From Pseudanabaena biceps (GTDB taxonomy: Bacteria; Cyanobacteriota; Cyanobacteriia; Pseudanabaenales; Pseudanabaenaceae), in contig JAATWA010000003.1 of the NCBI GenBank assembly GCA_013361095.1, forward strand, positions 62,001 through 126,000: a stretch of 64,000 nt of DNA. Direction: 5' to 3'. Both the position numbers and the translations under genes were made by a program. Below, in pieces: positions 1 through 8,550 of this stretch. The notes beneath the pieces are model-generated. The model saw nothing but the letters and a program-made list of their open reading frames with translations. It was not told the origin of the DNA and made no database searches. Numbering within the stretch: the stretch's first letter is position 1; the number at the start of each line of letters is the position of its first letter.

Positions 1-426
1 TAAGCCAAAGTCTTGTTCTATTTTCCTGATTACCTTTTGGCTGCGTATCATATCCCAGCTATCGGATACTACTGACCCATCAAAGCGGATGCGACTAGTA
101 ACTAGATGTACGTGTTTGTGATTCTTATCATTGTGTTTTACGGCAACGAAAAAATTATTGGTAAAACCCATCTCTTGGAAATAGCGATCAATGATTTGCG
201 TCCACGATTCATCGCTCAGACTTTCGCTGGGACTAATGCTTAGGGTGATATGGCACACTGCACGAGTAAGTCTTGGACGCAGCTTTTGCATCATTTCAAA
301 TTCTGCTGCTATCTCGCTCGCAGTTTCTCCGATTACATTCATATTGATAATCTCGAATGCTGGTCTTCTTAGCACGTATGCCAAGCAACTTTTAAAACTC
401 TTGCCTTTGATAATTTTGCCAATCAT
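1..426 (-). CDS. Relaxase / mobilization nuclease, N-terminal part (MOBP-like), runs off the window
   Basis: Visible are the first 142 residues; the gene continues beyond base 1. The ATG at 426-424 lies 3 nt after the stop of the MobC-like gene, so the two form one operon. Residues 98-108 read HNDKNHKHVHL, the three-histidine metal motif of relaxases of the VirD2/MobA type, and Tyr17 in SCLAYVL is the likely nicking tyrosine. Relaxases cut one strand at oriT, stay covalently bound to the 5' end and lead the DNA into a recipient. The missing C-terminal part could carry a primase or helicase domain. The plus-strand reading frame over 191-433 is a shadow of this gene. Family call is secure; MOB class is inferred. 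Confidence 0.88.
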   Translation of the reverse strand, partial: MIGKIIKGKSFKSCLAYVLRRPAFEIINMNVIGETASEIAAEFEMMQKLRPRLTRAVCHITLSISPSESLSDESWTQIIDRYFQEMGFTNNFFVAVKHNDKNHKHVHLVTSRIRFDGSVVSDSWDMIRSQKVIRKIEQDFGL

Positions 427-429
427 TTT

Positions 430-810
430 TTAGTGCGTTCCCTCTATCGACTTTATATGGCTACATGCATCATTTATCAAACTTCTCGCTTCTTTGATTA
501 CAGCAGACATCTCATTTAGTTTTATTATTTCTGGCTGCATTGGACTTCCCATTTGCATGCTTAAATTTGCATTATGGGCTAGTTGGTTGATATTCGTTCC
601 AATCTTTCCCAGTTGGAAATTTATTTTACCGAGTTGCTCGTAATATTCCCAGTTTACGGAAACTATTTTATTGGTTTTAGCAACATCCACATTAATCAGT
701 TTCAATCTCGCCAATTTATTTAGCTTTAGACCTAAAGCATCTGCTTTCTGTTGAAGTATCTCCTTTTCTTCATTGCTTAATCTAATTGTGATTATTGCAT
801 CAAGTGACAT
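430..810 (-). CDS. MobC-like relaxosome protein
   Basis: A 126-residue protein directly upstream of the relaxase. The N-terminus (ITIRLSNEEKEILQQKA) looks like a ribbon-helix-helix type DNA-binding start, and residues 70-80 read GKIGTNINQLAH, the motif that marks bacterial MobC-family proteins (typically 'LxRIGNNLNQIAR'). MobC proteins bind oriT and help melt it for the relaxase. Gene order MobC then relaxase, and the hairpin-rich region upstream of the start, fit a mobilization module. Start ATG at 810-808. Confidence 0.8.
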   Translation of the reverse strand: MSLDAIITIRLSNEEKEILQQKADALGLKLNKLARLKLINVDVAKTNKIVSVNWEYYEQLGKINFQLGKIGTNINQLAHNANLSMQMGSPMQPEIIKLNEMSAVIKEARSLINDACSHIKSIEGTH

Positions 811-1311
811 TTTTATTATGGCAATTTAATTAGTTGTTAATTTTGCATTATCTCTAATTGTATTTTCCCGCTTGCAAAAAACAAAGTTTTTTCTGGGGTT
901 CCAAGGGGGTTTTCACCCCTTTGGCAAGCAGTCAATTGTATGGCAAAAAAGCGTTAGCGATTTTTGTCATACAATTGACATAGCTTGCTCCATGCGACAA
1001 TCACCACTGAAACGACGCAATCTCGTTTTTAGGCGAAGATGATATATGAGCGAGTAAATGTATTGACTGAATCGTATCACTAATGGCTTTATTCACATCT
1101 TCATTTGTAAACATTTAATAAGATTTAGATTGCAATTTATATGGATATTTGGATATATTTTATATAAATTTATTTCGATTTTACTGGCCTTAAGAAGATA
1201 TTAATTAGATACATTTTATCCAAAACTATTTTCATTTTACGGTCGATCTAGCGATTGCTTTTTTGGTGCAATATGCTAAATTCACTAAACAATTGCGATA
1301 CAAATGTTTTC
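811..1311. other. Gene-free region between the divergent mobilization operons (candidate oriT and promoters)
   Basis: About 500 bases without a convincing gene. The left part (895-990) holds the dyad symmetries listed separately. The remainder (1040-1270) is strongly AT-rich with runs such as TATATTTTATATAA. Promoters for both the leftward mobC-relaxase operon and the rightward three-gene operon must lie here, but I could not single out a convincing -35/-10 pair. Confidence 0.5.
901..988. other. Candidate oriT: nested inverted repeats upstream of mobC
   Basis: Two dyads sit next to each other. At 901-909 and 916-924 is a near-perfect CCAAGGGGG/CCCCTTTGG pair. At 931-949 and 961-979 are 19-nt arms (GTCAATTGTATGgCAAAAA and its complement, one mismatch) with an 11-nt loop, extended by GCAAGC (924-929) and GCTTGC (983-988). 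Plasmid oriT regions commonly carry such repeats beside the mobC/relaxase genes. No T-tract follows, so a terminator is unlikely. The nick site was not identified. Confidence 0.5.
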
Positions 1312-1914
1312 ATGTCCGACTTAAGGATCTCAAGAGAAAAACTATTGGATGCTTCAACTAAATGGAGCAATCTTCCAGATAAATTTAGTACTAAGGATGA
1401 GATTAATTCTCTGATGGAAGCTGTACGAGTGCTGGAGGATTGCATTAAATTTATGCGGCAAAAGCGATATTCGTATAAAGATATATCGAAAAAGTTTCTG
1501 GAGGAATTTCATATCGATATTAGTCCTCAAACTATTTCTTCATATCTAGCAACTATCAAGAAAGAACGGGAGAATTCTCTATGGCAATCTAAGCGCGAAG
1601 CTAGGCAATCATCTAAGGCTACGCTACCTAAAAAAACAAAAAAAGGAAGTGTCGCTAAAGTTGATTTATCGGCTGATGTGCTAGGGGAACCTGTGGTAGA
1701 ACCAGATGACACTGCCATGAATCTATCTATCGAACAAAAGTCTCTGGATAATGCTTCTACTAGTCTAAAACCTAGCAAAAACAAGCATTCTGCTGCTTCA
1801 AAAAGTATTGTACCTAAGATCAATATTGTAGATTCTGTTGACTCTAACGATGATGAAGATGCAACTGAGAGACGAAGACAAGCCGAGATGCTCAAACATT
1901 TTAATAAGTACTAA
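1312..1914 (+). CDS. Mobilization-accessory DNA-binding protein (wHTH-like)
   Basis: About 200 residues from the ATG at 1312; an earlier ATG at 1273 and TTG at 1255 are possible, but family-like sequence (LRISREKLLDASTKW) begins at 1312. The segment YSYKDISKKFLEEF followed by ISPQTISSYL is the 'GYSyeeIAelL...IsaxTLksYL' pattern seen in plasmid mobilization proteins encoded next to ParA-like ATPases. The C-terminal half is low-complexity, rich in Ser, Lys and Asp, probably disordered. It is first in a three-gene operon, with only 9 nt before the ParA-like gene. A role in relaxosome or plasmid maintenance is inferred. Confidence 0.55.
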   Translation: MSDLRISREKLLDASTKWSNLPDKFSTKDEINSLMEAVRVLEDCIKFMRQKRYSYKDISKKFLEEFHIDISPQTISSYLATIKKERENSLWQSKREARQSSKATLPKKTKKGSVAKVDLSADVLGEPVVEPDDTAMNLSIEQKSLDNASTSLKPSKNKHSAASKSIVPKINIVDSVDSNDDEDATERRRQAEMLKHFNKY

Positions 1915-1923
1915 ATTTCAGAT

Positions 1924-2640
1924 ATGGCGATAATTAATTTAATAGATGGCGAAAAGGGTGGTGTGGGTAAGAGTTGGGTAGCTCGCACGATGATTCAATA
2001 TTGCATTGATAATAATATTCTTCATGTCGGCATTGAGACCGATCGCAGTAATCCTACGATGTTGAATATCTATAAAGACTGTAAGGTAGCGTTTTTTTCT
2101 GAGAATGAAAAATTAGCTGATAATCCAGATCTTATTTTTGATTATGCATTCAAAAAAATGGTCGTTGTCAATCTACCTGCACAAGTTCATCGCGCTGTAT
2201 CTATGTGGATCGATGCAAAGGGTTTATTAGAACTTGGTAAGGAAAATAATATTTCGTTTGTTAAGTGGTTTGTAAGCGATGGTGAGAGCGATTCTATCGA
2301 ATTATTTATTAATTCCTTAGAGCATTATCAGGGCTATATTCCCCATGTATTCATCAAAAATATGGGGCGTTGTGATGAGTGGGAGTATTTCAACAGTCAT
2401 GAGGTCATCCAGAAAGCCATTGAAGAGTATGCGGTTTCCGTAATTGATTTTCCTAAGTTGGGTGATGCTAAGCGGATTGAGATAAATGCTAAACGAATGA
2501 TGTTCTCTGATGCAGTCAATTATGCAGAGTTTGGAATTATCGGTAGAAATCAAATTAAAACCTTTTTGCGGAATGCTTATAGTGCTTTTGACGATACCAA
2601 TATTTTTACAAGCGTTCGGGAAAAACAAGTGAAAGATTAG
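1924..2640 (+). CDS. ParA/MinD-like ATPase of the mobilization operon
   Basis: A 238-residue protein opening with a deviant Walker A motif, GEKGGVGKSW (residues 9-18), typical of ParA/MinD/Soj ATPases. Residues 75-85 (KMVVVNLPAQV) occupy the Walker B position, where ParA usually has D-x-P; here it is N-L-P. The rest of the protein lacks an N-terminal HTH, so it is a type Ib/mobilization-type ParA rather than a full partition protein. It lies between an accessory DNA-binding protein and a membrane protein with 1-9 nt spacing, as in mobilization cassettes where an ATPase is thought to position the transfer complex. Function in partition is the alternative. Confidence 0.72.
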   Translation: MAIINLIDGEKGGVGKSWVARTMIQYCIDNNILHVGIETDRSNPTMLNIYKDCKVAFFSENEKLADNPDLIFDYAFKKMVVVNLPAQVHRAVSMWIDAKGLLELGKENNISFVKWFVSDGESDSIELFINSLEHYQGYIPHVFIKNMGRCDEWEYFNSHEVIQKAIEEYAVSVIDFPKLGDAKRIEINAKRMMFSDAVNYAEFGIIGRNQIKTFLRNAYSAFDDTNIFTSVREKQVKD

Positions 2641-2641
2641 T

Positions 2642-3316
2642 ATGACAAACAGCGATCGCCCATCTACAAGTTATCTGGATATAGCAATTCATGACTATGA
2701 GCCTACGGTGAAGGCAAAGATTTACGAAATTGTGGCTAAATCAGGCATTCCTCATGACGATCCTTATATCGCAATATTTTTATCTAATGCTCAGGTTGCG
2801 GCAACCATAGCGACGGGACCGACGCTAATACGGGAGGCTTTAAACAAAGGTTTTGAGGTTGGTATCCAGAAGTTTGCTAGGTCTTTGTCGTCTTCAATGC
2901 GTGAATTAAAGGATAGCGAGCAAGAGGTAGTTAGCGATCTCCCTGCTACCAATAAAAAAAGTGAACCTCAAGGTCAAAAATATTTTGGTTTGATTTCCAT
3001 AGCTTTCATTGGCGCGGGGATGTTGGCGATTGGGTTGACCTGCGGTATTGCTTCGGGTTTAGCGATCGCTAAGTTATTATCGCCATCTAGTCTCAATCCT
3101 CAGTCTGCAAAGGATTTAGAGTGGTTAGCTAGTGATGATGGCAAACTCGCTCGGAATATTTTGGATTGGAATAAGGACAATCTCAAATCTTGTCAGCAAA
3201 ATCAACAAAATTTAAAAGAAGCGCTAATTGTAATGAATGGTAAGTACGTTACTAAAGGCTTATGTGCGTTCTGGGTATTGCCTGAAAACAAAAGAGTGTA
3301 TGAGGATCGTCGATAA
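2642..3316 (+). CDS. Single-pass membrane protein of the mobilization operon
   Basis: A 224-residue protein starting 1 nt after the ParA-like stop. Residues 1-110 are soluble and contain an alpha-helical stretch with two alanine-rich segments; residues about 116-147 (LISIAFIGAGMLAIGLTCGI then ASGLAIAKLL) form one long hydrophobic helix, with a roughly 75-residue soluble tail. I do not recognise a named family with certainty. In mobilization operons, a membrane protein in this position may link the relaxosome to a host coupling apparatus; that is inference from position only. A good terminator follows 10 nt after the stop. Confidence 0.6.
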   Translation: MTNSDRPSTSYLDIAIHDYEPTVKAKIYEIVAKSGIPHDDPYIAIFLSNAQVAATIATGPTLIREALNKGFEVGIQKFARSLSSSMRELKDSEQEVVSDLPATNKKSEPQGQKYFGLISIAFIGAGMLAIGLTCGIASGLAIAKLLSPSSLNPQSAKDLEWLASDDGKLARNILDWNKDNLKSCQQNQQNLKEALIVMNGKYVTKGLCAFWVLPENKRVYEDRR

Positions 3317-3326
3317 ATTAAAAACA

Positions 3327-3356
3327 ATGACTATCGCGTGATAGTCATGTTTTTTT
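3327..3356 (+). terminator. Rho-independent terminator of the mobilization operon
   Basis: Perfect 9-bp stem ATGACTATC/GATAGTCAT with a GCGT loop, followed by G and seven T. It begins 10 nt after the stop of the membrane protein gene and ends just before the convergent gene at 3361. Confidence 0.85.
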
Positions 3357-3360
3357 ATCT

Positions 3361-3636
3361 TCAAGCAATCATGTAGCGGATGAAGTGCCTATTTTCTATG
3401 ACTTCATCCTCAAGTCTAATTACCAATGCATAGTTAGGATTGTTCTTTGGAAGAGACCTTCCCGACAGTTTTTCAAACAGTTCTAGACATTTTTCTGGGC
3501 AAAACGAATATTTAAAATCGTCAAGTTGCTTCAATGTAACGGGTGTTTCATAAGTATCAACCCATTTTCCTGTTGACTTAAATTTATCGACTACTAGTTT
3601 CATTTCTCTTGATTGGTATCGGATCGCGGGATTCAA
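3361..3636 (-). CDS. Hypothetical 91-aa protein
   Basis: Short basic-acidic protein of unknown function with no transmembrane segment or signal peptide. ATG codons occur at residue 1 and residue 12 (3603), the latter giving MKLVVDKFKS. It contains a single Cys pair-like region (SFCPEKCLELF). It ends 5 nt from the operon terminator of the opposite strand, so the two transcription units converge. The family is not recognised, but coding potential looks reasonable because the frame is open and the neighbouring frames are not. Confidence 0.45.
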   Translation of the reverse strand: MNPAIRYQSREMKLVVDKFKSTGKWVDTYETPVTLKQLDDFKYSFCPEKCLELFEKLSGRSLPKNNPNYALVIRLEDEVIENRHFIRYMIA

Positions 3637-3785
3637 GCGAAAGCGACTTTCAATATCGGTCAGTACAAATTAGCCTTTGCTCAGCAAAAAAAACAAGGAT
3701 AAGCCTGAAAAATTTGACTGGTAAGAGCCTCAGTAGATTAAGGTGTATTTACTACAGGATTGCTATAAGAAATACTAGCAAACAT

Positions 3786-4358
3786 TTACTTGATAACAGG
3801 CAACAGTTGATTGACCTCGTTGATGTCAAACTCATTGGGGTCAAAGCGTCCACCAACCCAATCCAGCATTTGCTCGTGTTCGGGATGATCTGGGTCTTGG
3901 ATTGCCACGATAAATTCTGAATATCCCCATACGCCCCCACAGTCTTCTGGTGGACATGCTCTCTTTCCTGTCAAACAACTAGGATAATGATTGTCAGCTT
4001 CCCGTGGCAATATTTTTTCCACTAAGATTTCATGTTCCCAGTCATCTCCCATATCGTAAGTGTAGTGGAACTTAAATTTTTCCGATGTGATGAGTCGATC
4101 GAGCTTGATAGTCTTATCATTGCAAGGCTTAAAATCATATTCAGCGATTGGCTGACCATAATCAACCCCATTGATTGTGAACTGATACAAATGAGAATTT
4201 GTCCATCCCATTGTCAGTTGAATGACTTGATGAAGCTGATGTAAGGTCGTTGTATTAAGTACCTGCACCCTTCGCCAGATCGGAGGTTTTGAGTGTTTGA
4301 GCGTAATTTTGAGCTGATATACGGTTTGGGCTATTGCAGATTTGCGGGATGGCATCAT
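3786..4358 (-). CDS. pRiA4b ORF-3-like protein
   Basis: Starting from ATG 4358 gives about 190 residues (an upstream ATG at 4418 would add an unlikely leader). The pattern LKITLKHSKPPIWRRVQV, then LHQLHQVIQLTMGW, then YDMGDDWEHEILVEKIL and CPPEDCGGVWGY, is the signature of the plasmid pRiA4b ORF-3 family (PF07929). These proteins are frequent on plasmids and in mobile DNA; their biochemical role is unknown. The first half covers the 'IWRRV' domain and the C-terminal half the 'PPEDCGG' loop, both intact, and length is normal for the family. Monocistronic. Confidence 0.85.
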   Translation of the reverse strand: MMPSRKSAIAQTVYQLKITLKHSKPPIWRRVQVLNTTTLHQLHQVIQLTMGWTNSHLYQFTINGVDYGQPIAEYDFKPCNDKTIKLDRLITSEKFKFHYTYDMGDDWEHEILVEKILPREADNHYPSCLTGKRACPPEDCGGVWGYSEFIVAIQDPDHPEHEQMLDWVGGRFDPNEFDINEVNQLLPVIK

Positions 4359-4465
4359 CGTTCTGATTAAAGCGTTGCTATATATACATCTTAAGCTCAA
4401 CGCGATACAAAATTGCACGAATCGTTAGCATACCCAGTACTGCTTTGGGCTTCTATGGGTCTAAC

Positions 4466-6670
4466 TTAGAATTTGGGATCTGCCAATTTTGCTAATCGCT
4501 TTGACAGATAAGTATATCTATGTCGATCGCTGACCTGTTTGACCGCCAGCCCGATCGCCTTCGATTCCCCGACGATGATGGCAAGCTTTCGCGCGCGCGT
4601 CAGCCCAGTGTAAAAAAGATTACGAGAAAGCATGAGAAAATGCTGCATGAACAGAGGCATGATTACCACAGGATATTCGCTGCCCTGTGCCTTATGAATT
4701 GTTGTCGCTCTAGCAAGAGCAATCTCATTAAGATCGGCATAATCATAGGTCACTTGCCGATCACCAAATACAACTGTGACTTCCCGTTCCTCCAAATCGA
4801 CACTCGTAATCGTACCAATATCACCATTGAACACCTCACGGTTATAGTCATTCACCTGCTGCATAATGCGATCGCCTAAACGAAAGATCGTATTGCCATA
4901 CTTAATTTCGGGCTTAATCACATCAGGCGGATTGAGAAGTTGTTGAAGGACAACATTGAGATTGCGCGTACCGACATCCCCTCTAGTCATCGGACAGAGA
5001 ACCTGCATATCTTGCTGAGGGTCAAAGCCCAGACTCGGTAACAACTCTGTAATAATGTCACAAATGCCCTGCTGTCCAGCTTCAGCATTGGGCATTTCTA
5101 GCCATAGACAATCGGATTGGGGCTGATTAGAGACTTTTTCCATCTGCGGAAACTTACCCGTATTGATACGGTGAGCATTCTGGATAATTTGACTTGCCTG
5201 AGCCTGACGAAACACCTCAGTGAGAGTGATTACAGGTACTTGCTGAGAATCAATTAAATCTTTGAGAACATTGCCCGCACCGACACTGGGAAGTTGATCG
5301 GTATCGCCGACAAGCAGCAGTTGAGAGCCTAATGGAATCGCCTTCACCAGAGAAAAAGCTAGAAACAGATCCAGCATCGATGCTTCATCAATACCGATCG
5401 CTTGAGCGGTCAGAGGATATTCCTGATTGCGTTTAAAGCCCATTGATTTTGGGTCAAACTCTAGAAAACGGTGAATTGTCTTCGCCTCACAGCCCGTGAC
5501 TTCCTGTAATCGTTGAGCCGCTCGACCCGTCGGCGAAGCAAGAGCAATCTCCTTACCCATCGCTTTCCAGAGCGCGACAATCGTGCGGGTGGTGGTAGTT
5601 TTACCTGTCCCTGGTCCACCTGTGAGAATAAGCACCGACGAATTTGCTGCCATCTCCACGGCTTCGCGTTGTTTGGGCGAGAGTTGGATATTTCTTTGGG
5701 TAGTGTAGCGATCGATCCAAGCTTTGACACGTTCAGAATCTGGATTGTGTTTTCGTTGCAATAGTTGATAAACCCGTTCGGCAAGATTCTGTTCGGTGTG
5801 GAAGTAAGTCGGTTTATAGCAGATGAACTCTCCTTCTAAGCCTTGCATCACTAAGCGATCGTTAACGGAGAGATGGAGAACAATTTTAGAGATAGTTTCA
5901 GGATCTGGTTGATAATCTTCGAGAGCAAGCAGTTTGATGGCTTTCTCTTCTAGTTCAGGGCGCGGTAAATAGCAATGACCATCTTCAGCAGCTTCCCCTA
6001 AACAATGGAAGATACCCGCAATGCTACGAAACTCAGAACTAACTTCAATACCAATATTCCGAGCAATCTGATCGGCAGTAAAGAAACCAATGCCATAGAT
6101 ATCTGTCGCCAGTTGATAAGGATTTTCGGAAACGGTCTGAATGGAATCATTGCCATAGTGCTTGAAAATCTTGACTGCATAGGTGGTGGATACTCCATGT
6201 CCTTGCAGAAATACCATCACCTCCTTAATCGCTTTTTGCGTTTCCCAAGCAGTTTTGATCATCTTCACCCTTTTCTTGGCAATACCAGGAACTTCAATCA
6301 GACGATCAATCTCATTCTCAATGATGTCAAGGGTATCCAAGCCAAAATGAGTGACGATGCGTTTAGCGGTGACGGGTCCCACGCCTTTAATCAGACCACT
6401 GCCCAGATATTTCTCAATTCCTGTAATCGTGGCGGGTTTGGTTTCACGGTATTGAGTGACTTGGAACTGGTCGCCAAACTTAGGATGCGATCGCCATGTG
6501 CCTTCTAGGGCAAGAGTTTGTCCTGCTTGGATATTGGCAAAGTTACCGATTACGGTGATTAGGTCTTGAGCCTTGGGTACTTTTAGCCGCGCCACGGTAT
6601 AGCCTGTCTCTTCGGAGTGAAAAGTTAGTCGTTCGATAATGCCTTGCAGATAGTCGATGTTGTCAGGCAT
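4466..6670 (-). CDS. recD2: RecD2-type ATP-dependent DNA helicase
   Basis: About 734 residues from ATG 6670 (MPDNIDYLQG); the first ATG at 6685 adds five residues. The N-terminal OB-like region (TVARLKVPKA) is followed by tandem helix-hairpin-helix segments near residues 95-190 (ITGIEKYLGSG, LIEVPGIAKKR), then Walker A LTGGPGTGKTTTT (around residue 355), DEASMLD (motif II), GDTDQLPSVGAG (motif III) and the C-terminal UvrD-like motif ATTIHKAQGSEYP. This is the RecBC-independent RecD2/TraA family, a 5'-3' helicase involved in repair and recombination. Normal length (700-760). It is divergent from the toxin-antitoxin pair at 6831. Confidence 0.93.
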   Translation of the reverse strand: MPDNIDYLQGIIERLTFHSEETGYTVARLKVPKAQDLITVIGNFANIQAGQTLALEGTWRSHPKFGDQFQVTQYRETKPATITGIEKYLGSGLIKGVGPVTAKRIVTHFGLDTLDIIENEIDRLIEVPGIAKKRVKMIKTAWETQKAIKEVMVFLQGHGVSTTYAVKIFKHYGNDSIQTVSENPYQLATDIYGIGFFTADQIARNIGIEVSSEFRSIAGIFHCLGEAAEDGHCYLPRPELEEKAIKLLALEDYQPDPETISKIVLHLSVNDRLVMQGLEGEFICYKPTYFHTEQNLAERVYQLLQRKHNPDSERVKAWIDRYTTQRNIQLSPKQREAVEMAANSSVLILTGGPGTGKTTTTRTIVALWKAMGKEIALASPTGRAAQRLQEVTGCEAKTIHRFLEFDPKSMGFKRNQEYPLTAQAIGIDEASMLDLFLAFSLVKAIPLGSQLLLVGDTDQLPSVGAGNVLKDLIDSQQVPVITLTEVFRQAQASQIIQNAHRINTGKFPQMEKVSNQPQSDCLWLEMPNAEAGQQGICDIITELLPSLGFDPQQDMQVLCPMTRGDVGTRNLNVVLQQLLNPPDVIKPEIKYGNTIFRLGDRIMQQVNDYNREVFNGDIGTITSVDLEEREVTVVFGDRQVTYDYADLNEIALARATTIHKAQGSEYPVVIMPLFMQHFLMLSRNLFYTGLTRARKLAIIVGESKAIGLAVKQVSDRHRYTYLSKRLAKLADPKF

Positions 6671-6792
6671 AAGGTGCAAACACAAAAACTACTGAGATCC
6701 TACAGAACATATTTGATATCTTAGAAACAATGGTTGAAACATTTGATATATAAGCGATTTAAGTGACAAATAATGGGAGATCGCTATAGTCT

Positions 6793-6798
6793 TATAAT
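6793..6798 (+). promoter_or_regulatory. Probable -10 box of the Panacea toxin-antitoxin operon
   Basis: A consensus TATAAT lies 32 nt before the ATG at 6831, with an AGGAAG ribosome binding site 10 nt before the start. I could not assign a good -35. Short TATAG/CTATA repeats flank it (6785 and 6810), which might serve autoregulation. Confidence 0.4.
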
Positions 6799-6830
6799 AG
6801 TACTGAGAGCTATAAGCACAGGAAGCAGTT

Positions 6831-7391
6831 ATGTCAGTTACATTTCGGTTTCATCCACAAAAAGCTATTGAAGCCGCAGCAATGTTTCTAAAATTGCACG
6901 GTAAACCTATGAAACATCTAGGCTTACTTAAGATGCTTTATATTGCCGATCGCATTTCCCTAGAGCGCATGGATCAACCGATTACAGGTGATTGTGCTTA
7001 CTCCATGAAATTTGGTCCCGTGCTTAGTAGCGTTTACGATCTCATTAAAGGCAATGATGTTAACGATGCCTTACCCCTTTGGTCGGAGTATATTTTTAGC
7101 CCTAAAAAAAACTTTGTCCAATTACTTAAAGAACCTGAAAACAACTATCTCTGTGAATTAGCTCAAGAAATAATCGCAGAAGTTTATAAGCAATTTGGAC
7201 ATCTCGACCCCTTTGATGTTGCAGAATGGACGCACGGACTTCCAGAGTGGAAAAAGCCTCCTGAAAACTCACACATACCGATCATCGTTGACGATGTTCT
7301 AAGATACCTGAATAAAACTGATGAAGACATCGAAGAAATCAGACAAATAGAGATTAGAGAAGCTTATTTAGATAGTGCTTTAGCTGCATAA
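6831..7391 (+). CDS. Panacea (DUF4065/SocA-like) antitoxin
   Basis: A 186-residue protein whose first 150 residues show the DUF4065/Panacea pattern: an N-terminal helix with AAMFLKLHGKPM, then LKMLYIADRISLE, GDCAYSMKFGPVLSSVYDL, and the later FDVAEWTHGLPEW segment. Panacea is a promiscuous neutralizing domain found in antitoxins paired with many unrelated toxins (the PanAT systems). The next gene starts on its last base (TAATG arrangement), the usual antitoxin-toxin coupling. The ATG at 6831 has an AGGAAG site. Neutralization of the neighbour is inferred from family and gene order. Confidence 0.8.
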   Translation: MSVTFRFHPQKAIEAAAMFLKLHGKPMKHLGLLKMLYIADRISLERMDQPITGDCAYSMKFGPVLSSVYDLIKGNDVNDALPLWSEYIFSPKKNFVQLLKEPENNYLCELAQEIIAEVYKQFGHLDPFDVAEWTHGLPEWKKPPENSHIPIIVDDVLRYLNKTDEDIEEIRQIEIREAYLDSALAA

Positions 7392-7786
7392 TGGCGAGCA
7401 TCAATATTAATTTAGGTGATGCTTTTTTATTAGAAACACCTCCTAACGGTCAACATCTTTATATTGCGATTGCGCCGACCACTAACAGCAAATACTTATT
7501 TGTTAATTTGACCACATGCAAAACTGGGTCTGAGACTACTTGCATTTTGCAACCTAATACAACGGGTATGCCAAGTTATGTCAAAGCCGAGTCAGCGATC
7601 GCCTATCAGTACGCCCGTGAGATGGATGCCCGTCAGCTCGATCTAGAAATTTGCGTAGGTAGTCGCATTCCAAAATGTACTTTTCCTATCGATATTTTGA
7701 AAAAAATACAACAAGGCGGCGTAGCCTCAAAGCGAATTGCACCAATGTATAAGAGAGCGCTCAAACGCTTTTTAGGTATTTTATGA
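7391..7786 (+). CDS. Putative toxin paired with Panacea antitoxin
   Basis: A 131-residue protein overlapping the antitoxin stop by one base. The N-terminal run GDAFLLETPPNGQHLYIAIA, then KYLFVNLTTCK, resembles the small beta-barrel opening of PemK/MazF-like toxins ('GDIvlv...GHhlvvl...nvTT'), but I do not recognise the family firmly. The C-terminus is basic. No membrane segment. Its position directly behind a Panacea antitoxin is the main evidence for a toxin role; target unknown. Confidence 0.55.
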   Translation: MASININLGDAFLLETPPNGQHLYIAIAPTTNSKYLFVNLTTCKTGSETTCILQPNTTGMPSYVKAESAIAYQYAREMDARQLDLEICVGSRIPKCTFPIDILKKIQQGGVASKRIAPMYKRALKRFLGIL

Positions 7787-7971
7787 GTTGTTTTTTATAA
7801 AAACTTAGCTCGTATTGGTAGTGGAACTCTCTATTTAATCCCCAAATTCATCTATCTACTCGGCACTGGATTGTTAAAGAGGGATGATTCGATTAAAGTA
7901 ATTGTGCATAAGCTTTTTATAGCTTTTACTCCTTAATCACCACAAATTTCCAGTGCCAGAAACAGTAGCAA

Positions 7972-8481
7972 TTAGCGAGGTGCTCCCAAGAAATCCCGCT
8001 TGCCAATCTCAACACCACAATGTCTGAGAATGTCATAAGCCGTCGTTACATGGAAATAGACATTTGGCAAAATGAAGAACAGTAAATAATCTTGTCCTGC
8101 AAAAGTCATCGTCTCCTTACCCACAGGTAAAGTAATAACTTTCTCTTCAGAGCCATCAATTTGTGCTGGGGTGAAAGACTCAATGTATGTAACTACACTC
8201 CGAAGCCGATCGCCCAATTCGGCAAAAGTAGTTTCGTTATCTTCTATCACTGGAGCTTCTACACCTGCCAATCTCGCTATACCACGTCTAGCAATATCTG
8301 AGGCAATATGTACTTGACGATTGAATGGCAACATATCAGGATACAAACGACTGGCAATAAGTACCGCAGGATCAATTTTTTTGGTTTCAGCGTGTGCTGA
8401 AGCTTTTTCAAGGATTGCAATTAAATTATTCAGAGATCGGACTAGGGAAGGAACCGCAACTTGATACATGGAAATGGTCAT
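7972..8481 (-). CDS. DUF1993 family protein
   Basis: A 169-residue protein with the DUF1993 pattern: MYQVAVPSLVRSLNNL at the N-terminus, SRLYPDMLPFNRQVHIASD in the middle and FFILPNVYFHVTTAYDILRH near the C-terminus. These are DinB-like four-helix-bundle proteins with a conserved late His (residue 151-152 region) suggesting metal binding; enzymatic role unknown. Full length. Transcribed alone, with the AEP gene upstream on the same strand 70 nt away. Such proteins are usually chromosomal accessory genes. Confidence 0.85.
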   Translation of the reverse strand: MTISMYQVAVPSLVRSLNNLIAILEKASAHAETKKIDPAVLIASRLYPDMLPFNRQVHIASDIARRGIARLAGVEAPVIEDNETTFAELGDRLRSVVTYIESFTPAQIDGSEEKVITLPVGKETMTFAGQDYLLFFILPNVYFHVTTAYDILRHCGVEIGKRDFLGAPR

Positions 8482-8550
8482 TAATGTTTCTCCGATTTTT
8501 TAATTTCTGAATAAACTCATTTTTGTATCCTAAGTTACTATAACTGATCT

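Noticed and set aside
931-979. Rho-independent terminator for mobC
   Set aside because: It lies upstream of mobC, is symmetric, and has no T-tract beyond the stem on either strand, so a transfer-origin role fits better.
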